From Armadillidium nasatum (lineage: Eukaryota; Arthropoda; Malacostraca; Isopoda; Armadillidiidae): a DNA stretch of 26,986 bases. The position numbers and the translations under genes were made by a program. The stretch covers positions 20,001 to 46,986 of the forward strand of contig SEYY01005018.1 in NCBI GenBank assembly GCA_009176605.1, read 5' to 3'. Within the stretch, counting starts at the first letter, position 1, and every line of letters begins with the position of its first letter. The notes beneath the pieces were generated by a model that saw only the letters and a program-made list of their open reading frames with translations, searched no databases and was not told the origin of the DNA. Shown piece after piece: positions 1 through 17,029 of the stretch.

Positions 1-529
1 ATATTAATTTATTATATTTTTATTAAAATAATTAAAATGTTAAATTGAGGCGCAAAGGAAACCACCGTGTTTTTCCTTGACAGTGACAATATTATCATAA
101 TTTCTGTATTTAGTAGTATAGGACCTACTGTAAAACTGAAAACCTATAAATGTATAATTTCTGAATAAAGTTTGATAAATTGAGAAATCTCTCATTCGTA
201 AAGATAGGCTTGTCCATTAGTATTGTTGATATTCTCTTTATTAAAGGAAATAAGGTTGATCAATAGTATTTCATTTCACTTTCTAACTTGTCGACCACTC
301 TTTTATTGCCTCACTACTCACTTCTTCATTTTTGATATCCATTCAAAGTATTCCTTATTTTAACCATTCATTTCAGTATTTCTGACCCTATGCAGGGTTC
401 CTAGAGTGTCTCAACCCTTACAGATGCACTTCATAATGTCTTTCTTATGTCAGATTACTTTCTTTTCCCTTTTATAGCATCAGTTTCACTCTTTAATTTT
501 CCTCTCTTTTCTATATGCAGTTTTCATAC
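1..529. other. AT-rich sequence, no gene recognised
   Basis: Both strands carry frequent stops. On the minus strand the copia RT similarity fades at about 530, so this stretch may be the decayed remainder of that element's pol gene and 3' LTR. I could not find an LTR boundary, an RT catalytic box or an RNase H motif in it. Confidence 0.5.
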
Positions 530-641
530 CATCTGATGAACTGTCTGTGAAAAGATTTCTTGATAATCCACATCTTTCACTTGTGAGTATCCTTTTGCTC
601 TATATCTTACTTTGAATTTTTCTTCATCATTTGGTCCTTGT
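530..641 (-). pseudogene. Ty1/copia reverse transcriptase fragment (after the inverted segment)
   Basis: Read on the minus strand from 641 downward, a frame gives a typical early Ty1/copia RT stretch, including KGYSQV and VDYQEIFSQTV, which in the family lies just after the first conserved RT block. The frame is lost at a stop near 528. The catalytic YVDD box and RNase H are not seen downstream, so the element is truncated or too decayed to read. Its missing upstream neighbour, the first RT block, lies immediately beside it but on the opposite strand (642-841). The family assignment is strong and no function is expected. Confidence 0.8.
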
Positions 642-841
642 TTAATTATTCTATGGATTATTGTTATAGAATGACTTGTATCCCAAAATCTTATGAAGAA
701 CCTATAGCACGTTCTGATTCATATCACTGGAAGAAAGCAATGGATGAAGAAATTAATATTATGGTTGAGAATGATACATATGAACCCTCCACTATAAGAA
801 GGTCGTTCAGTAGTTGGTGGAAGATGGGTTTTTGTCATTAA
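642..841 (+). pseudogene. Inverted Ty1/copia RT segment (start of the RT domain)
   Basis: This is the only plus-strand part of an otherwise minus-strand copia remnant. It encodes the linker and first RT block: DYCYRM, IPKSYEEP, KKAMDEEI and ENDTYEP, then after a one-base frame change near 800 the block GRSVVGGRWVFVI. In the family these lie between the integrase C-terminal region and the RT piece found here at 530-641. If 642-841 is viewed in the reverse orientation, the reading frames at both edges meet in phase. Both edges carry the same 5 bases in opposite orientation (TTAAT at 642-646, ATTAA at 837-841). This indicates a clean 200-bp inversion inside an old copy. Confidence 0.82.
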
Positions 842-1568
842 CATTTAATAAATTTTGATCCATAACATTATAATTCTCAAGATACTTTGACTTATTTATT
901 TGTCTTTTAGGATATCTGTTTTCATTTTCTTCATTTTAACAATTCTTCTTTATTATGTTCCTCTTCATTTTATTTTTCCTCTATAGATCCATCTTCTTCT
1001 GTCCTTGGTCTTATATATTCATATTCAAATTCAGGTGTTTCTTCTTCTTGTTCAAATTTTTCTGTAAATTTGACTCACCTTACTTTCATGATATTGTTCT
1101 GCTCAGGAAAGTATACAAGATATGCTGGGGTTTCATTGTCATGCCCAAAAAAAATTCCTTGTTTACTGTGTGCATCTAATTTCTTCTTCTCCTGTGAGTA
1201 TTTATAACAAACTGATCCAAATATATGCATGTTAATTAGTTTGATTTTCTTCCTGTCATTAATTCATAAGAAAGTTTTCCTCTCCTTGAAAGACAACATC
1301 TATTGCGAATATACGCTGATGTTTTCACTGCATATGCCCATTATATTTTAGGTAACTTAGCTTCCAATAATAAATATCTTGCCATATCAAAAAAGTGTTC
1401 TCCATATACGCTCTACTTTACCATTTTGATGTGTAGCATAAGGTACTGAAAATTCCTGCTTTATACGATTCATAATAAGGAGTGATTTGAAGTCTGCAGA
1501 AATAAACAGTGCCATTATCTGACCTCAACCTCTTTACAGTTCCATATTTTCCTGTTGCAGCAAATGTT
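842..1568 (-). pseudogene. Ty1/copia integrase C-terminal half and integrase-RT linker
   Basis: Read on the minus strand, this continues the integrase at 1569-2030. Near 1525 lies RLRSDNGTVY, which contains the second catalytic aspartate. After a frameshift comes VPYATHQNGKVERIWRTL, whose ER holds the catalytic glutamate of the D,D-35-E triad. HIFGSVCY follows near 1220, then GIFFGHDNETPAYLVYFPE near 1100-1160, a conserved block of the integrase C-terminal part. One stop (TGA) interrupts the segment just after that, inside a MKVR-stop-VKF block. An acidic linker follows, then YPKRQINKSKYLENY at about 860-910, the usual approach to RT. Several frameshifts and stops show it is dead. Confidence 0.8.
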
Positions 1569-2030
1569 TTAAGTTTTACTCTTCAATAAATACACAGAAA
1601 TTGCACCAGAAAAGTCATCCACAAAAGAAATGCCATATTTAAAATGATCCCTTGCCACAGGGTCTATTGGACCTGTTAAATCACAATATACTAATTCTAA
1701 TGTACCAGTAGTATGTTCTTCAGCTTCTCTGTTTTTAGTCTGAGCCATTTTGCCCATAGCACAAATACTACAATCAAAATTTTCTTTACTAATAATATTC
1801 ATTTCATTCACTACGCTTTCAAGTTTTAAAACATCTTCAACATTACAATGGCCCGTAATTTTATGCCAGTCTTGCAAACAATAAGAACCCATTTTCTGAA
1901 TATCAATATTATTCAGGACATATAAACCTCCTGTCTTCGTAATATTAAATACTGTACCATCAGGTGCTGTTAATAATGCAAATTTTGGTGTAAAATCTAA
2001 AGAAACTCTTTTCTTCGCATCTGCCTGCAC
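1569..2030 (-). pseudogene. Ty1/copia GAG-pre-integrase and N-terminal integrase core
   Basis: This is an open stretch of 153 codons, the best preserved part of the copia remnant. The first half matches the GAG-pre-integrase zinc-binding domain: a histidine in DWHKITGHC near residues 55-63 and a CSIC pair near residues 86-89, an HHCC-type finger. It is followed by the integrase core start YCDLTGPI with the first catalytic aspartate, and FVDDFSGAISVYLLKSKT. In a live element integrase inserts the cDNA copy into the genome. Here the frame closes at a stop near 1569 and resumes in other frames downstream. Confidence 0.88.
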
Positions 2031-2538
2031 TCAAAATATATCTTGTTTTTATGAGGGTACGCATAGAGCATTTTTCAATAAAATACTATGAGACTTACCA
2101 TTAACATCTCATATTGATACTTTAGAATGGCCCTACCAATTACAATATTATTCATCCTGTTTCCATCGGCCAATTCAATAAAATGATTTGAGAAGTCAAA
2201 ATTTTCTTCATATGTGAAGTTGCTCTTGAATCTACCAGTAAACTACTTGGTGTATGTCCCCCATTACTTGTTTCTTTAATTATAAATGCATAAAAATGAC
2301 TCTCATCCCTATTATCTTTTGCAATCTTAGCTGAATTATTTATCTACAAAAATCTGTATCTACAGTTACCACACCAACTTTTATAATACTGCCTATGTCC
2401 CCCTCTTCCTCTATAAGCTTAGTAAGGTTGCTTAGTAACCTGATAATTATTGAGTTTCTCTCTTGTACATTCAAATTGCTTATGCTCTACTTTTCCACAA
2501 GAAAAAACATTTCTCATAACCTTTTCCATCTTTGACCT
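2031..2538 (-). pseudogene. Ty1/copia nucleocapsid zinc knuckle and aspartic protease
   Basis: On the minus strand at 2467-2509 there is a full CCHC zinc knuckle, CFSCGKVEHKQFEC, the RNA-binding motif that ends Gag. About 230 bases downstream, at about 2210-2243, lies LLVDSRATSHM, the copia protease active-site block. The family has DSGATSH, so the active-site glycine is replaced by arginine. Stops and frameshifts separate the two. The order knuckle, protease, then integrase is that of Ty1/copia. Confidence 0.82.
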
Positions 2539-3106
2539 TCATAACATTATTTTCTGCCTTAATATTAGTCTGTTGACTATTTCTGTTTTCTCAAAACTTC
2601 TAAGAGCTACTTTAATTTCACTAAATGTCATGGCATTCTCTTTCTGAATAATTACCGTTGAAAAAGTTTTGTACCCTGAAACCATAGCTATAAGTAAAAT
2701 GTCGCTTATAGTTTCACCCGCTGATTTCAATAATGTAGCTGCTGTCTCTGCCCTTAAAATGTAATCAGTAACATCTTCATTACAGTCTAATTTCAATGAG
2801 GTTAGCTCTGTTTACAAGGCTATAATTCTAGGCTTACAGCTACCAAAATAATGGTCACGTAATATTTTCATGGTTTTCTTGCCATCATCCTTAGCATCAC
2901 TTATGATAAGGCATAAAGTTCTATCTTATAGGACTAACACTAACTTTACAAAATCTTTTGCATTATCATCGCTATCAGCATCAGCGGTAGAATCAGTTAT
3001 CACGTGCAACAAATTTTGCAGCCTTAATTAAATGTCCTAGAAATTTAACTTTCTACAACTTATATTTGTCTACATCGCCATCGAAATAAAAAAAGCCTGG
3101 GCCCAT
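2539..3106 (-). pseudogene. Ty1/copia gag (UBN2-type) remnant
   Basis: The likely start is ATG at 3106-3104 on the minus strand, because the copia-type FDGDVDKY and VKFLGHL follow within a few codons. The frame has stops within the first 40 codons and again near 2930 and 2815. Then comes an 85-codon open piece (2539-2796) with DYILRAETAATLLKSAGE and SDILLIAMVSGYKTF, the helical capsid-like part of copia Gag, which packages element RNA. I found no clear LTR end or primer binding site upstream, although an AATAAA-containing stretch around 3140-3150 on the minus strand would fit an LTR tail. Confidence 0.78.
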
Positions 3107-4520
3107 ATGGGTCAGGACACAGAGAAAGACAGCTACTCTTATTAGGCCTTTATTTACATGTATAACACATAGTACAAGTGCATGCTACCATACACGAGAT
3201 TGAATCGATAGAATGAGGAAAGAAAATTTTATATTGGTTGTCTACATAATGGAACATAAACTTTACTGAATGGTAACAAAGAAAATGTTCATACATTTTT
3301 AATAGTACATATACTTTAGGTTAATTCTAGCAAAGGCAAATTGACCACTGCAGTGGCTATTAAGCAGCTCTTATAAGCCTCGAATGAAATCTCTGTACAT
3401 ATCAATCGTAACTGAAAAATCATCAATAAGAAATATTATTATTTTATTTGTAATTCATTGCCAAATAAGGGATTAAACAATTCTCATGTTATGGTACTGC
3501 CTTTACTGTCAGTAGGAAAAAAGTGAGTGAAGTAGGATTCATCTGGTACTCCAACAACTATATAATATTCTTCAAGTTCCACTGACCTATTTTATTTGTT
3601 ACTTGGTCCCTTCAGCGTAATTTGTGTATCATCCTTGCCTTCATTGCAGTTTAGTGCATCGATGTATTTAAAACATTATCGTGCTCTTCCTCTCTTACAT
3701 TTTCCACGCTCTCTCAGTAATTTGCTACAATCATTGACCTGTCATTGCTGTTACAGTGACTTAAGTGCTGCTGTTACTTATCCTTGCAAGATTAAATTAC
3801 TTAATTCGATGCTGTTCAAAAGGTTATATTGTGTCAGGTTCAAATTCAGAGGCAGACGGAAATTGTGATTTCATCGTTGATGTTGGACCAAAATCGAAAA
3901 CAACCAGACGGTGCATTTAATTTAAAAATAAAAGTGGGTAAAGTGTCGAATAAACATCTTTTCCGATGACGTTAAAGAAACCACAGGTCCCAAACATTTT
4001 GCAACTCTTCGACTCTTTTGATCTTTGCAGAAGGAATAACCATTATTTGTCATTTTCAAATAGAGTTCTTTTTTCGGACGTCTTTGCTGTTCATCATCAA
4101 CGCAAAAAAATATCAAATATCCCTAATATTTTAAATTAGAGAGCCAATCTAAACTATTTTTATAAATATAAAATCTTTTTCTTCTAGTTAAATTTTTATG
4201 TAATATTATGATTGTATCTTTCTTGAGTTAGAAAAGTTTCACTTAAATATCTCCATTTTCAGTTTTTTTGTATTTTATTTTCATTATTACAATTCTTCAA
4301 GCAAATATTCCTTATTATTATTCCAAAACTAAATAAAATGTTTTCCTCTACATAAAGTTTTCTATTCTTTCTTTATTTTTTTTTTACTGAATAATAACAG
4401 TGAAAGAAATTTCGAACAATTTCTTTTACTCGAGAAATTCGAGCAAAATAAAGGTGGTTAGAAATCATTCTTTAATAACTATTAATTTTCTTTCACTGAC
4501 TTTGTTTTGAGAAGCGAGGC
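3107..4520. other. Unrecognised intergenic sequence
   Basis: No family is recognisable. Two open frames, 3596-3868 (+, 90 codons) and 3922-4116 (-, 64 codons), have no motif I know and no splice or start context that would raise them above chance. The part next to 3107 may contain the copia LTR. The sequence is AT-rich with short homopolymers towards 4380. Confidence 0.5.
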
Positions 4521-4719
<199 letters not shown>

Positions 4720-4824
4720 ACAAGAAATAATTTCTTTTCAGAGTTTACTATAAACTTATGTTGTTTTTTATTAATTTGTAAGTTAGTAAATTACAAGCAA
4801 CTTTTATTTTCTTACCCCAGTTTT

Positions 4825-4826
<2 letters not shown>

Positions 4827-4885
<59 letters not shown>

Positions 4886-4891
4886 CTCTCT
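4827..4891. repeat. (CT)n microsatellite
   Basis: About 53 bases of perfect CT followed by about 12 imperfect bases. Confidence 0.97.
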
Positions 4892-6088
<1,197 letters not shown>

Positions 6089-6106
6089 CAGGGTTGGTAA
6101 GTTTTC
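6089..6106 (+). repeat. hAT-like terminus abutting (TA)n
   Basis: Three bases after the TA array comes CAGGGTTGGTAAGTTTTC, which has the form of many hAT terminal inverted repeats. The same start, CAGGGTTGGCAAA, occurs inverted at 12340-12352. No partner end was found nearby, so this would be a solo or broken end. Confidence 0.35.
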
Positions 6107-6239
6107 CCGAAGGACCAAATTAAAGGCTGACATGCTTCGATACACGGCACTTGAAGACATGCAAGTCAAAGAAAATAGAAAAACTAAAATAAGTGTAATC
6201 CAGACTTTACCAGTAAAGTACATGTAAAACTGAGCATAG

Positions 6240-8150
6240 TGGTTAAGCTTGAAGTCAGAGAGTTGGAAAGAGAAAGCATGAGACTATACAAAAAAGGCTT
6301 GTTGAACAAGTCATTTTCTGTTGAGGATGTATGCGTCTGGAGAATTCAGAAGAGCAGTGTTCGTTGTAATAGATATAGTATAGTGAGAGTGACGCAACAA
6401 TTCGACTGGCAGAAAGAGATTGGTATGAGTGAATGAGAGCGAAAAGCAGTATACTTCTTCTTTTCAAGGAGAGCTCTGTGAGCGGAACTACCTCAGATGT
6501 GTCATACATAGTTCAAAAAAGGGTGTACAATACACCAATAAAGAACAAGCAATTAGTATGGCGTAAAGAAATTTTGAAGACACCTTAGAACACTCACCCC
6601 ATGGAAATTTGTTTAGAAAGAGGGATAATGTGATACTTTCAAGAAATATTACAGAAATTGAAGCACCAAGAATATTAAGGATTTATGAAGATCTGGATTA
6701 TTTATTGTCGAGGAAAATGTCTTAGCAATGTTACTAATGTTGAAGATTGTGTCGGGTAGAAAGATGGAAGAAATGAGTTTTTGAGACATTGGAAATAACC
6801 ATGTTTTCATGCCCCAGTTACAAGTTATAGAAGAATCAGAGGTTAGTTGCTCTAAAATCACCCTCATGGAGTTAATTAATTGCTGTTGGAAGGGAATTCT
6901 TTCAAAATGAAAAGTATAAAGAACTGTGGGTAGTCAAGTGGACAAGTGATAAAGTAGTAGAGAGAAGAGTAATAGAGAGTTGATATACAGAAGACATATC
7001 TCTGAGGAACATTATTATCAGTAGATTCAGTGGATGAATTGTGGCTATTAACAACAACTGATATACAACGAAAAGGAAAGGGCAGAGAGAAAAGTAGATA
7101 CCGAAAAAGGGAATTTTAAAAATCAAAGCTTTTGTCACGCTCAGTAGAAAGCTTACGATATGTCTAGAGCCACAACAACAAATTCAACATGTTAAAGAAC
7201 AAAGGGGAAAGAATCAAATAGAAGTGAAATATCACCAGGAGAAAGTTTTTTACCATACTTATACTAGCGATTTGAGAAAAGATTATAAGAACTGAGTTAT
7301 TTTCAAATCTTCCTGTTAAGGATAGATTAGAAAACTTTAGGAAGAAAGAAAGTTAAAGAAATAGAAAGATATTTAGAGGGTTGAGATTGTCGCACTTTTT
7401 CGGTACAGGCTGAATGAGCTCCCGATTCTGTCGAGAACGGAAGGTCTAAAAGAAGTACAAAGATGAAATAAATTACCAAGGCAGGATACTGGCTCAGAAT
7501 CACAAGTTTTGTTCACCATAGTTATAACATCTGGACAATACACATTCTTAGTTCAGAGAGAGCAGAAATAACATGTTTTGAATAATTACAATGTTAGGCA
7601 TAAATGAGTTGGATACGATTAGAGAAAAATGAATAGTTTCGGATTCGTCAAAGGTGGAATTAGAGACAGGGTTTCAACGAAGAGTTCAGTATTAGGAGAC
7701 GTCAAAACGGTAAAGGAGGGAGAGGAAAAGAAATAAAATTAGAATTGACATTTTTTTTGGCGAAAAACCGGAAAGGACGCATGCTAGAGGAACCACGATA
7801 AAGAATTTCGGTATTATGGAGAATAGATTTTGCACGATTTTGGGATGAAATAAAAGTCTCATGAATTTCTGGAGTTTAAAAATGAAGGTAATTCCTAAAG
7901 GCAGCATCCCTGAGCGAATAGCATTAGAACATGCAGAATCATTTCATCGCAGTTGGCAGCGGTCTTTCTTGCAGGAGACTAGAAAAATCAGAAATGAATA
8001 TAGAAATTAGAAGGTGATCGAAGGAACTATGAGGTGGAGAGAGTTTAACAGTATAATTAGAAGGATTAGAAGTTAGAAAAAGTCATGAATGTTGGTTCAT
8101 CTCCATGGCGATCATGGATAGGAGTAGGGAGCTGCATTAACTGCCCATGG
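6240..8150 (-). pseudogene. Jockey-like LINE remnant, copy A
   Basis: This is the longest of four copies of one non-LTR retrotransposon family, read right to left. The right part (about 7690-8150) corresponds to the region after the endonuclease. Around 7400-7440 is the RT block LIQPVPKK. Around 6650-6870 lies the thumb region (LEQLTSDSSITCNWG, then TRHNL-like sequence). At 6255-6509 the C-terminal part is open for 84 codons with SLSLYYIYYNEHCSSEFSRR. Stops and frameshifts occur throughout. Parallel non-coding similarity to copies B, C and D confirms the family. The catalytic box is too decayed to read. It lies between the (TA)n arrays at 6085 and 8189. Confidence 0.75.
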
Positions 8151-8183
8151 TTGTTTTGGATAAATTATTGAATACTGAACTGG

Positions 8184-8188
<5 letters not shown>

Positions 8189-8277
<89 letters not shown>
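8189..8277. repeat. (TA)n microsatellite
   Basis: Perfect, about 89 bases. It lies about 40 bases outside the 5' side of LINE copy A. Confidence 0.97.
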
Positions 8278-8280
<3 letters not shown>

Positions 8281-8753
8281 ATATTATTATTATTAATTTA
8301 TTATTACTTTTGAATAGCATTTACTCCAAATCCTAATTAATATTTGACCTGATTTTTAAATTTGGTGTGTTCTCTGTTTATTAAATTTATTTATTTTCTG
8401 TATATTAATGTTCGTTACATATTTAATAATGAAAACCTTTTATTCACTGCTGCACAAAGAGATCAAGGGAAGAAAACACAACCCCACACACATTAACCAA
8501 AACACTTACATCAATCACAAAAGTAAAGCTACTTAAAATTTTGAAGGTTAATTATTATAAGTTTATATTTAGAACCTTTAAATAACTATTATAATTATAT
8601 TTCTTAGTTACAAAGCTAACCTATATTAAATAATAAGAATAAAAATAATAAATGAAAACTTTTTTTTTTTTTTTTTTTCGTTAATAATCTTCTTTTCTTC
8701 TCGTTCTTAAAAACAAGAAAATTAACCTCATTTAAGATTTCCCAATTTACGAG
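8278..8753. other. Unrecognised AT-rich sequence
   Basis: No coding signal. There is an 18-base T run near 8660-8678. Confidence 0.5.
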
Positions 8754-8868
<115 letters not shown>

Positions 8869-8884
8869 AGCTTACTTACGTTTT

Positions 8885-9035
8885 CGCGACAGGAATAACG
8901 ACACACACCTGCGTCTGCAAGACAGGACGTGTAATGCCGCGACATTTTGCCTGTCGCGATACTCAAATTTTGTTGAATTCTTACATATTTTCATGTTCCC
9001 TATCAGTTTTTGTTAAAAAAATAGTATGTCGCGAT
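8885..9035. repeat. CGCGACA / TGTCGCG motif cluster
   Basis: The heptamer CGCGACA occurs at 8885-8891 and 8938-8944, and its complement TGTCGCG at 8952-8958 and 9027-9033. The middle two form a hairpin with 7-base arms and a 7-base loop (8938-8958). CpG-rich motifs stand out in this AT-rich setting. I do not recognise the function or family. Confidence 0.6.
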
Positions 9036-9148
9036 TTTACCCATTTATGTATTTTTTACACAAATTTTGTGTGAAAATTTCCAAGTTACACTTTCTGGTG
9101 CTTTCATCTTTGCTTTTAGAAGTTCATGGGCAAATGAATAGTTTTTAG

Positions 9149-9219
9149 CGATACTCTATTCAATAGTAAAATCGATACTCTGTTGTCATTGAAATCGATA
9201 CTCTGTTTATCAATAAAAT
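9149..9219. repeat. Three-copy 24-bp tandem repeat
   Basis: Three units (9149-9172, 9173-9195, 9196-9219) each start with CGATACTCT and end with a variant of AATAAAAT. A single related CGATACTC lies at 8956-8963 in the CGCGACA cluster. Confidence 0.8.
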
Positions 9220-9231
9220 CCACTGAGTAAC

Positions 9232-10141
<910 letters not shown>

Positions 10142-10438
10142 CATAGGAACATAGGAAAATAGAGACAGTTAGAAGCCACAAGGGCCTATCAAGACTGTCC
10201 CAGTCCAAACAAATAATAACAATAACAATACTAGTACATGCACAAAAGACTAGGTCTATCCCTTCCCTAGTTATCAGTTCATTCATGCAAAGATAAAAGC
10301 AAAACCAAGCCCAACTTACACATGCAGCATTCAATGAACCATCACCCACTACAAAAAAAAAATGCCATTAGGCTTAGTCATAGGTTGATTTGATTGATCT
10401 AAAAATTCATATATACCCGCCAATTTGGCTTAGTCAAG

Positions 10439-11260
10439 TTATATTATATATATAATACCTAAACCATCCATAAATCTATCTAGCCCCCTTTTAAATTTGA
10501 CAAGAGAATCACAGTCAACAATCTCTTCTGGCAAGTCATTCCAAAAATTAACAACTCTATTACTGAAAGAATATTTTCTTAGATCGAGATGGCATGGCTT
10601 CTTTTTAATTTTCTTATCATGTCCTCTAGTTACTCTTCCACGGTCCAATATAAAGTATTTTTCAATCTCTGTATTACTGTCAGATGCAAATATTTTGTAA
10701 ACTTGTATCATATCCCCTCTGAGAAATCTCCTTTCAACTGAGAACATTCCTAACTCCTTCAACCTCTCTTCATAGCTCTTATTTTCAAAGCCAGAAATCA
10801 TCCTTGTTGCTCGACGTTGTACTCTCTCCAGCATATCTATGTCTTTTCTTAAATGAGGAGCCCAAACCTGTGCACAATACTCTAATGCTGGCCTAACATA
10901 GCTATTATATAGCTTGCTTATAACCTCTTTGCTCTTGTAAACTACATTGCGATTAATTATACCTAACATCTTATTAGCTCTATTCCTTGCTTCCAAACAT
11001 TGATCACCCACCTTCAGATTACTGCTAATAATCACACCTAAATCCTTTTCTTGGTCCACAGTCTCAAGCCACTCCCCATTCATTTCATAATTAAATCCTT
11101 CATTTGAGTAACCTACATGAAGAACTTTACATTTTTTACTATTAAAGTTCATTTGCCACCTCTCTGCCCAACCAAGAAGTCTATCTAGATCACCTTGAAG
11201 CTTTATGCATCCATCATTATTCCTTACTGAGGTAACCACTTTGGTATCATCAGCAAACAT
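10439..11260 (-). CDS. LINE reverse transcriptase, C-terminal fragment (CR1/Rex1-like)
   Basis: 273 codons without stop or frameshift. It begins inside the catalytic palm motif FADD (residues 2-5, MFADDTKVV), where two of the three RT metal-binding aspartates lie. It continues through KCKVLHVG (about 43-50), EKDLGVIIS (about 71-79), the thumb with YVRPALEYCAQVW (about 120-132), the LERVQRRATRMI helix (about 144-155), and the C-terminal FSNRVVNFWNDLPEEIV block (about 231-247). Fingers, palm motifs A-B and the endonuclease are absent, so it cannot act alone. The listed methionine is simply the first in the truncated frame. It lies inside a full 3' end with an octamer tail. The exact clade (CR1, Rex1 or a relative) is inferred. 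Confidence 0.9.
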   Translation of the reverse strand: MFADDTKVVTSVRNNDGCIKLQGDLDRLLGWAERWQMNFNSKKCKVLHVGYSNEGFNYEMNGEWLETVDQEKDLGVIISSNLKVGDQCLEARNRANKMLGIINRNVVYKSKEVISKLYNSYVRPALEYCAQVWAPHLRKDIDMLERVQRRATRMISGFENKSYEERLKELGMFSVERRFLRGDMIQVYKIFASDSNTEIEKYFILDRGRVTRGHDKKIKKKPCHLDLRKYSFSNRVVNFWNDLPEEIVDCDSLVKFKRGLDRFMDGLGIIYII

Positions 11261-11266
11261 ATTTAG
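11257..11266. repeat. Candidate target-site duplication, 5' side of the CR1/Rex1-like LINE
   Basis: ACATATTTAG, partly overlapping the codons before FADD. The overlap may be microhomology used at the 5' junction. Confidence 0.5.
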
Positions 11267-11721
<455 letters not shown>

Positions 11722-11755
11722 CTACTTTAAATTTTTTTTAAAATTTGTTTTGAGA

Positions 11756-11945
11756 TAGCCAGCATTTGCATGGTTAGGCCTGTTCGTTGGCAGTATGCAT
11801 ACATTTACAATTGAAGTTCAGGTCAGGTTAATTCAAACTAGTTAGTTAGATCCAACAAAATAGTTCAGTAATCTAACTTGGACTTGACAGCTAATGTATG
11901 CATATGCATTTGGTCAGCAAATAGGCCTAACCTTGCATAACTGAC
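11756..11945. repeat. Imperfect foldback element, about 190 bp
   Basis: The left arm (about 11756-11810) contains GGTTAGGCCT and TATGCATACATT. The right arm (about 11890-11945) contains their complements AGGCCTAACC and AATGTATGCATA in mirrored order. Weaker inverted similarity continues inward (for example AGTTAGATC against ATCTAACTT), so almost the whole segment folds back. It looks like an old MITE-type hairpin element. Its family is unknown and no target duplication was identified. Confidence 0.6.
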
Positions 11946-14104
<2,159 letters not shown>

Positions 14105-14162
14105 GCTTTGTTTGGAAAGTATAGTCCTAAAAAGGTTATGATTTAGGGTTATAAAAATTTTT

Positions 14163-14827
14163 TTTTTTATCACAACTCAGTTCAGAAGAGTATTATTTTT
14201 ATGCAGTACTATGATAGTTGAATTAGATATTACAACATGTAAATAAAAACATTTTGTTAGGATTGGAGGAAATGCTTCTTCAGTAACTGAGTAATTTATG
14301 TTTGGATTAGTTTCCCTCAGGATGTAATTGCTGCTAGTTCATTTGCAAAAAAAGGTTGGATATGTATATGTGTATTAAATAGTTTATATGCTTTGCTTTT
14401 TTATTTAATTAATAATTGTTTCAATGTGCACTAGTTTTGACCAGTGGTTGTACCGTAAAATTTTTTAAATTAATTAAAAAAAAAAAGTTAAACATGCCTG
14501 ACTTTATTGAATGGTAATTGCTGTTGCATGATATTGTGTCAGTAATTGTTTTGTATCATCATTTTAACATAAATTGTATATATTTACTTAGCAATTTAAA
14601 AGTATGGTTTTAAAAAAATATTCTAAAACATGTCTATTAATAGAAGAAATTTAATAAACTGGGATTTCATGACAGTTTTAAATTAACTTGTATTTCAGTA
14701 CAGTTTCCCATTACTTTAATAAGATCTGCAGCTGAGTATTTTATAATATATTTCTACTTCTTTGCTTAAATGTTGGTGGTTCTCTATAAATCAAATATAG
14801 AAAAATCCATTTTGGCCTTCTGCATTT
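14163..14827. repeat. 665-bp tandem duplication, first copy
   Basis: Non-coding AT-rich sequence repeated almost exactly in the next unit. Differences seen: G at 14455 against T at 15120, a G at 14487 that is absent from the other copy, and two substitutions near 14785-14787. That is four differences in about 660 bases. Several AATAAA motifs are present but no gene is recognisable. Confidence 0.95.
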
Positions 14828-16961
<2,134 letters not shown>

Positions 16962-17029
16962 TAAAACTATAGTAACAAACATGTAGATTTGTAAACTGGT
17001 ATTTTTAATTTTTTTTTATTTGGTTAAGG

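Larger units (their letters stand above)
10142..11266 (-). mobile_element. 5'-truncated CR1/Rex1-like LINE insertion
   Basis: The element reads right to left. It contains an open RT C-terminal frame (10439-11260), about 280 bases of 3' untranslated sequence, and ends at 10142-10157 with two copies of the octamer TTCCTATG (on the minus strand). CR1/L2-type LINEs end in short octamer repeats instead of poly(A), so this is a natural 3' terminus. The 5' edge lies in the RT catalytic box, as expected of 5' truncation during target-primed reverse transcription. A 10-base direct repeat flanks it. The undamaged frame makes it one of the youngest insertions here. Confidence 0.8.

Noticed and set aside
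955..1179. 74-codon plus-strand frame rich in Phe and Cys
   Set aside because: It is the shadow of the minus-strand copia integrase C-terminal region, which has recognisable motifs.
2450..2647. 65-codon plus-strand frame
   Set aside because: It lies antisense to the copia zinc knuckle and gag.
3596..3868. 90-codon plus-strand frame
   Set aside because: No motif, no homology that I recognise and no splice context. Composition is like the surrounding non-coding DNA.
14300..14370. Possible mini-exon after TTTCCCTCAG in the 665-bp repeat
   Set aside because: A single splice-like site with a 34-base open piece is too weak, and the following frame soon stops.
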